The translations under genes and the position numbers were made by a program. Below, piece by piece: positions 7,071 through 11,583 of a stretch of DNA of 11,583 nt (the stretch's first letter is position 1; each line of letters opens with the position of its first letter). The stretch is from the NCBI GenBank assembly GCA_945291235.1, contig CALYQY010000075.1:1-11583 (forward strand), written 5' to 3'. Source of the stretch: an uncultured Gilliamella sp. (GTDB lineage Bacteria; Pseudomonadota; Gammaproteobacteria; Enterobacterales; Enterobacteriaceae). The notes beneath the pieces are model-generated. The model saw nothing but the letters and a program-made list of their open reading frames with translations. It was not told the DNA's origin and made no database searches.

Positions 7071-8717
7071 ATGCCTAAAATAAAAAATCCGGTGATACCG
7101 GGCATGTCTCCTGATCCGTCAATCATTCGTGTTAACGATACTTACTATATCGCCTCATCTACTTTTCATTGGAATCCAATCATTCAAATTTTTCAATCAA
7201 AAGACCTCGCTAATTGGCAACTCATTGATTATGTATTTAAACATGGTGAGGTCAATTTATCCGGAACAAATACCCCCGCCGGTGTCTGGGCGCCGCATTT
7301 ATCTTATGATTCGATAAATAAAAAATTTTGGCTAATATACTCGCATATGAAAAACATGGCAGGGCGAGAGTTTAATGCTGACACTTATGCCATTTGCGCT
7401 GAGGATATTAAAGGGCCTTGGTCAGCGCCAATTTATCTTACCTCTATCGGATTCGATCCGGCGCTGTTTCATGATGATGACGGTAAACATTATTTAACTA
7501 TTTTAGAGTGGGAAACCCGACAAGGTTATCAAGCACCAGGGCATATTGTCATTGCTCAAGTCGATCTTGCTGAAGGAAAGCTCGTCAGCCCGTGGCATCG
7601 ATTAACGCAAGGTTTTACAACTCGAGGTTGCGCTGAAGCGCCGCAGATTTATAAAAGGCTTGATAACTATTATTTGATAATAGCCGCCGGTGGTACGGGC
7701 TATGCGCACGGTATTGAAATCGGTCGAGCTAAAGATATTTATGGTCCTTATCAGCCCCACCCGTCCGGTGAGCCGATTGTCACCTCCTCACCTAATCATC
7801 TATTTTCATTAGGCGATCCCGATGCCGGCCATTTTGAAATGTTCAATCCTAATTCACTGATGCAAAAAGCTGGGCACGGCTCACTTGTTGAGAGCCAAAA
7901 CGGCGATTGGTATATTGCTCATCTGATGTCCAGACCAATAAAAGACACACTACTCAATCCGCTTGGTCGAGAAACTTCAATCCAAAAAATGCAGTGGACT
8001 GATGACGGTTGGCTTGTCATGGCAGACGGCTCTAATTTAGCCAAAATGGAATTTGATTCTACCTTACCACTTGAGGACGAAATAAGTCATGACGTGATTG
8101 ACGAGTTCGATCATGGCTATCAATTGGCGTTTATGACGCCTTATCAACATCAATCCAGCCAATGGGTGAATACCCATGAACGCCATAGTCATTTGCGAAT
8201 ATATGGGCGAAACTCGCTATTTTCTCAAGTGACGCCGTCGATTATGGCAACTCGGGCTACTTCGTTTGACTATTACGTTCAAACTAAAGTTGAATTCCAC
8301 CCGGAACACTACTCACAAACCGCCGGTGCTGGTCTTTATTATGACTCCAATAATTGGCTCTATTTACATTTAATTTATAGTGAACATCTCAAGACCCCGG
8401 TTTTAACCCTACTACAAGCAAAACTGGGTACCAGAATCGAATATGTCAATCACCGTATTGCTATCCCAAACGGAGTTGTGGAACTAAAATTATCCTACCA
8501 ACATGGCAAGGTTGCGCTACTTTACCGACTCGATGACGCATGGATGCCAATTATGCAAGCGCTTGATGTCCTTTATTTATCGGATGAAGGCGTCAATGGC
8601 GAACCGGGGGAAATAGGTGGATTTACCGGCTTATTTAATTTTATTGCAGCTGTCGATAGCTACCAACATCAATCTTATGCCGATTTTGATTATTACTACG
8701 TGATCAACAATGGTTAA
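7071..8717 (+). CDS. xynB: GH43 beta-xylosidase (cytoplasmic)
   Basis: The 548-residue protein is a glycoside hydrolase family 43 enzyme of the beta-xylosidase type, similar to E. coli YagH. It would release D-xylose from the non-reducing end of short xylo-oligosaccharides with inversion. The expected triad is visible: base Asp15 in SPDPSII, pKa-modulating Asp129 in GFDPALFHDDDG and acid Glu189 in GCAEAPQIYK. Residues 1 to about 320 form the five-bladed propeller. Residues about 345-548 form the beta-sandwich domain typical of this subfamily (SYADFDYYYV near the end). The N-terminus (MPKIKNPVIPGMSPDPS) has no signal peptide, so the enzyme acts on imported sugar. The start is set by AAGAG (7057-7061), 9 nt upstream, and by the family N-terminus. 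An arabinofuranosidase activity cannot be excluded. The transporter gene follows after 18 nt. Confidence 0.93.
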   Translation: MPKIKNPVIPGMSPDPSIIRVNDTYYIASSTFHWNPIIQIFQSKDLANWQLIDYVFKHGEVNLSGTNTPAGVWAPHLSYDSINKKFWLIYSHMKNMAGREFNADTYAICAEDIKGPWSAPIYLTSIGFDPALFHDDDGKHYLTILEWETRQGYQAPGHIVIAQVDLAEGKLVSPWHRLTQGFTTRGCAEAPQIYKRLDNYYLIIAAGGTGYAHGIEIGRAKDIYGPYQPHPSGEPIVTSSPNHLFSLGDPDAGHFEMFNPNSLMQKAGHGSLVESQNGDWYIAHLMSRPIKDTLLNPLGRETSIQKMQWTDDGWLVMADGSNLAKMEFDSTLPLEDEISHDVIDEFDHGYQLAFMTPYQHQSSQWVNTHERHSHLRIYGRNSLFSQVTPSIMATRATSFDYYVQTKVEFHPEHYSQTAGAGLYYDSNNWLYLHLIYSEHLKTPVLTLLQAKLGTRIEYVNHRIAIPNGVVELKLSYQHGKVALLYRLDDAWMPIMQALDVLYLSDEGVNGEPGEIGGFTGLFNFIAAVDSYQHQSYADFDYYYVINNG

Positions 8718-8735
8718 TATTTTAGGTAAAGTATT

Positions 8736-9971
8736 ATGAAAACAACAATTCCATTAACTCGACTTATTCCCGGACTAATTATCGGCCCGGCATCGTGGTT
8801 AGGTCCCTATATTGCCGCATCAAGTCTCTTTTTACCGGCGCTAATTCAACAAATTGATGAAAACAGTAAGTTCCAATTATTAGCGCTATTTTCTTCTAGT
8901 GGTATGATAGCTGCGGCGATGTCAAATATGCTTGCAGGCTATTTATCGGATCGAACACACTCCAAATTCGGTAATCGCTCACCTTGGATTGTAGCCGGCG
9001 CTGTCGCCTTTATGTTATCCATGATATTAGCTTCAATGGCCAACAGTATTCCTTTTTTGTTGTGTAGTTGGTTACTCGGCCAAGTTGCTTTAAACTTTAT
9101 TGTTGCTCCTATGGTAGCCTGGATAGACTTTGCCGCTGAAGAGAGAAAAGGCACGGCCTCGAGCGCTTATGGCGGACTAGGTATGGCGTTAGGTAACAAC
9201 GGTTTTACAATACTTGCTGCGATGTTTCTAGGCAACTTTCGATTTGGCTTTATCGTTTTTGGTATTATTTCATTCATTGGCGTATTACTGTCGGTATTGA
9301 TTGTAAAAGAGCCTTCAAACCTTAACCAAACGAGGGAAAACAAATTATCCAAAAGCGATAAAAAATTCCAAGATACATTGGATATCTTTCCCAAATGGGC
9401 AATCGGGCGAGACTATTATTTGGCATTAATTGGGAAACTTTTTCAAGGCATCAGTAACTTTACTATCATCGGTTGCATACTGTTTATTTTGACCGATTTT
9501 ATACAATGCAATCCATCTGAAACAGAAAATGCCATCCAGCTCCTTAATTTAATTATGTTAATTTTTGGCATTTTAATGGGATTTATTGCCGGTCCAATCT
9601 GCGATAAATTAAAAGTGCTCAAACTACCGGTTGGGTTATCTACCCTCTTATTAGGCATTGGTGCATTAAGCTTATTGCTATGCCCAAATCAAATAGGCGT
9701 GTTAATTTATGCATTTTCCGCAGGAATCGGCATGGGAATATGGAATTCACTCGACAATTTATTGAATTTACAAGTCATCCCCGATAAGAATCAAGTAGCC
9801 TTTTTTTTAGGGTTCTATAATCTCGGTAACACAATAACTCAAGCAATTGCACCAATTATTACCGCATATGTGATCCTTTTTTGGGGCTTTTCAGCTATTT
9901 TTATTGTCTCTTTTGTGTTTGCCATGATTGGCGGCACGGCCATACTTTTAATTCGTTCAGTTGACAAATAA
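8736..9971 (+). CDS. MFS sugar transporter, probably for xylosides or xylose
   Basis: The 411-residue protein shows about 12 hydrophobic segments in two halves. They are separated by a charged cytoplasmic loop (about 191-225, KEPSNLNQTRENKLSKSDKK). The loop after helix 2 carries GYLSDRTHSKFGNRSPW (68-84). This form of MFS motif A is typical of sugar/cation symporters of the GPH and SLC45-like groups, and a degenerate copy, GPICDKLK, lies at 286-293. The substrate is inferred from context: the gene starts 18 nt after a cytoplasmic beta-xylosidase, in an operon with a probable XylR-controlled promoter. No other xylose importer (XylE or XylFGH) is in the window. The Shine-Dalgarno is AGG (8724-8726). 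Free xylose, xylobiose or longer xylo-oligosaccharides remain possible. The sequence is complete, with no break. Confidence 0.88.
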   Translation: MKTTIPLTRLIPGLIIGPASWLGPYIAASSLFLPALIQQIDENSKFQLLALFSSSGMIAAAMSNMLAGYLSDRTHSKFGNRSPWIVAGAVAFMLSMILASMANSIPFLLCSWLLGQVALNFIVAPMVAWIDFAAEERKGTASSAYGGLGMALGNNGFTILAAMFLGNFRFGFIVFGIISFIGVLLSVLIVKEPSNLNQTRENKLSKSDKKFQDTLDIFPKWAIGRDYYLALIGKLFQGISNFTIIGCILFILTDFIQCNPSETENAIQLLNLIMLIFGILMGFIAGPICDKLKVLKLPVGLSTLLLGIGALSLLLCPNQIGVLIYAFSAGIGMGIWNSLDNLLNLQVIPDKNQVAFFLGFYNLGNTITQAIAPIITAYVILFWGFSAIFIVSFVFAMIGGTAILLIRSVDK

Positions 9972-9985
9972 ACGCATCAAAAAGG

Positions 9986-10019
9986 AAAAGGAAAAATATT
10001 ATTTAAGCTTTTTCCTTTT
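9986..10019. terminator. Bidirectional terminator between the transporter gene and xylR
   Basis: AAAAGGAAAAA (9986-9996) pairs with TTTTTCCTTTT (10009-10019) around a 12-nt loop. The A run on one side and the T run on the other give a U-rich 3' end in both directions. It lies 14 nt after the transporter stop and 27 nt beyond the xylR stop, so it can serve both convergent genes. A shifted pairing, 9978-9989 with 10010-10021, is also possible. The stem is AT-rich. Confidence 0.7.
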
Positions 10020-10046
10020 TGTTTATGTTACCTATTATTCATGACG

Positions 10047-11258
10047 TTAAAGTGGCGCCGACTTAAGTGTGGTAAATTGCCGTCTAAAATCTTTAGGGGT
10101 CATACCATAACGTTTCTTAAACAGAAAATAGAAATACTGAACTGACGGATAACCACATTGCTGAGAAATGGTTTGAATGGATAAGGATGACTCAAGCAGA
10201 AGGTATTTAGCCTGATTAAATTTTTCTTCATGAATAACGGCATGAATGGTTTTACCTAATGACGATTTAAATCGAATTTCCAAATTAGAGCGTGATATCT
10301 GCATTTGTGAAATTACTTGCTCCACTTTAATTCCTTTACAGGCATGATCACGAATATAGTGAATGGCTTGGATAACATAGGGATCTTGAATCGATCGATA
10401 ATCTGTCGAACGTCTGGCAATCACTTTTTTAGGAGCTATAAGTAAAGGACTCACCGGCACGTTACCTTTCATAAAGCGTTTTTGGAGCAAGTTTGCCGCA
10501 TTAAATCCCATCTCTTCCGTACCTTGCTTAACGGTCGATAACGATACCATTGATAAATCATTGATGACTTCCTCATTATCAATACCAATTAGACATAACT
10601 CTTCCGGTATTTTTATGCCTGCTCTATCACACGCCTGTAAAATATGGTGTGCTCTGGCATCATTGACGGCAATAATACCGGTATTAATCGGCAAAGAGAG
10701 CAACCATTTAGAGAGCTTATCTAAGCCTTCTTGCCAATTATCAAGCGAAGTAGACATGCCTTGATAAATAAATCCTTCATACCCCTTTTGGGCTAAAATT
10801 TGCTTAAAAATGTCTTCTCGCACCCCAGCCCAACGACAATATCGGTTAGAAGGCAAACCGTAAAAGGCAAATTGACTAATCCCCTTAGCGCACAAGTGAT
10901 TAAATGCACTTTCAATAATGGCAAAATTATCAGCAGCAACATAAGGCACATTAGGATAGCTCGATGTACCATGATAAGAGCTACCCACCCCAATTATTGG
11001 AATTTGAACATGTTTAAGCAAATCGGCAATATCCGGATCATCAAAATTAGCAATAATCCCATCGCAGTCAAAACGAAAAGAGTTGGTCGTGTCATAACGC
11101 AGCGTTTCAGAGATATAAATATTCCAATGAATATGATGTGACTTTAAAAAATCACCAATACCTTTTAAGATTTGACGATCGTAAATATTATTAGCATTAA
11201 ATAACAATACAACTTTATAAGGTTCATTTTTTACATTCATCACAATTACGCACAACAT
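10047..11258 (-). CDS. xylR: Xylose-responsive transcriptional activator XylR
   Basis: The 403-residue protein matches E. coli XylR (392 residues). Residues about 15-285 form a periplasmic-binding-protein-like xylose sensor (VVLLFNANNIYDRQ, FAFYGLPSNRYCRWAGVRED, TGIIAVNDARAHHILQ, LCLIGIDNEEV). A variable linker leads to the AraC-type domain at about 295-396. Its two helix-turn-helix units include ISRSNLEIRFKSSLG and the signature SIQTISQQCGYPSVQYFYFLFKK. With xylose bound it should activate xylAB and the GH43-transporter operon. It is transcribed alone and convergently to the latter, from its own upstream region (11259-11340). The start is uncertain: the ATG ending at 11258 has a weak GGAT nearby, while the ATG at 11238-11240 (MNVKNEPYKVV) gives a length closer to E. 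coli XylR but has no Shine-Dalgarno. The gene is complete. Confidence 0.96.
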   Translation of the reverse strand: MLCVIVMNVKNEPYKVVLLFNANNIYDRQILKGIGDFLKSHHIHWNIYISETLRYDTTNSFRFDCDGIIANFDDPDIADLLKHVQIPIIGVGSSYHGTSSYPNVPYVAADNFAIIESAFNHLCAKGISQFAFYGLPSNRYCRWAGVREDIFKQILAQKGYEGFIYQGMSTSLDNWQEGLDKLSKWLLSLPINTGIIAVNDARAHHILQACDRAGIKIPEELCLIGIDNEEVINDLSMVSLSTVKQGTEEMGFNAANLLQKRFMKGNVPVSPLLIAPKKVIARRSTDYRSIQDPYVIQAIHYIRDHACKGIKVEQVISQMQISRSNLEIRFKSSLGKTIHAVIHEEKFNQAKYLLLESSLSIQTISQQCGYPSVQYFYFLFKKRYGMTPKDFRRQFTTLKSAPL

Positions 11259-11543
11259 TTATCCAATAACCAGTATCATATTACCGTTTTTTTTGATAAA
11301 AATTTAGCTTAAATTTCTAACGTTTGTCTCCTCCTATCTTAATGACCATTACCCTATGCCTAAGCTACATTGTTACTCAATATTTGCTTAGGCAATCTAC
11401 GGCATTGGATAATCATTGGGATAAAAGTGATACATAAAACCTCAGCAATAACTTATCAATAAAAGATAAACTTTGTTTAATAAGATGATGCTTGATAACC
11501 AAAAATAGTTTAATTAAATAACATAATGAACTTGTGGTAATAC
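11259..11543. other. xylR upstream region without a gene
   Basis: No coding region is recognisable. Near xylR lies a palindrome AAATTTA-GCT-TAAATTT (11300-11316). It resembles the AAATTT repeats of the presumed XylR operators, except that the two AAATTT units are 11 rather than 12 bp apart on the minus strand. It may point to autoregulation. On the minus strand TAATAT (11277-11282) could be a -10, but no clear -35 precedes it. Further on, TGCCTAAGC (11357-11365) and its exact reverse complement (11386-11394) are 20 nt apart and may form a hairpin or an operator pair. Confidence 0.4.
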
Positions 11544-11572
11544 TTGACATTATGCCTGTTGAGGTCTAGAAT
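11544..11572 (+). promoter_or_regulatory. Strong sigma70 promoter reading out of the window
   Basis: A perfect -35, TTGACA (11544-11549), and a five-of-six -10, TAGAAT (11567-11572), have the optimal 17-bp spacer. The bases after the -10 (CTTGCGACCC) are GC-rich, unlike the surrounding DNA. Such a discriminator is typical of promoters under stringent control for ribosomal or stable RNA genes. The transcript would start at about 11579-11580. The gene it serves lies beyond the window and cannot be named. Confidence 0.75.
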
Positions 11573-11583
11573 CTTGCGACCCA

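Noticed and set aside
7071..7150. Signal peptide on the GH43 enzyme
   Set aside because: The N-terminus is polar and enters the catalytic propeller at once, with catalytic Asp at residue 15. No hydrophobic segment or cleavage site exists.
1..11583. Mobile element, CRISPR array, toxin-antitoxin pair or tRNA
   Set aside because: No transposase, integrase, regularly spaced repeats or tRNA-like fold was seen on either strand. All large open frames are explained by metabolic, transport or regulatory genes.

Overview
The window looks like chromosomal DNA from a low-GC gammaproteobacterium. Its proteins align end to end, from memory, with Escherichia coli proteins (YegH, AdeP, XylA, XylB, XylR), yet the DNA is AT-rich with long A/T runs between genes. 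That pattern fits an insect-gut Orbaceae member such as Gilliamella. The genus is an inference and rests on no marker gene.

Layout. Positions 1-1745 hold yegH, a TerC/CBS membrane protein, with a hairpin just after it. Positions 1746-2208 are a gap with a possible promoter, a good intrinsic terminator and one doubtful small open frame. Positions 2209-3564 hold adeP (adenine permease) and its terminator. From 3669 to 11258 everything concerns xylose: xylA and xylB (3849-6703), a GH43 beta-xylosidase and an MFS sugar transporter (7071-9971), and the convergent activator gene xylR (10047-11258). The last 325 bases hold the xylR upstream region and, at the very end, a near-consensus sigma70 promoter reading out of the window.

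How the genes work together. The transporter probably imports xylose or short xylo-oligosaccharides. The GH43 enzyme has no signal peptide, so it would release xylose in the cytoplasm. XylA converts xylose to xylulose, and XylB would phosphorylate xylulose into the pentose phosphate pathway. XylR, with a sugar-binding domain and an AraC-type DNA-binding domain, should activate both operons. The two operon promoters share one architecture: a CRP-like box and, at identical spacing, a shared 27-bp element that is the best candidate XylR operator.

The main anomaly is xylB. One extra T in a run of seven (6231-6237) breaks the frame after about residue 330, while the remaining 155 codons stay intact and well conserved. 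This is a very recent inactivation, a sequencing error, or a slippage site. I found no mobile element, CRISPR array, tRNA or rRNA, and no convincing new multi-gene system. The most original content is regulatory: the paired promoters, structured leaders and intercistronic hairpin of the xylose locus.
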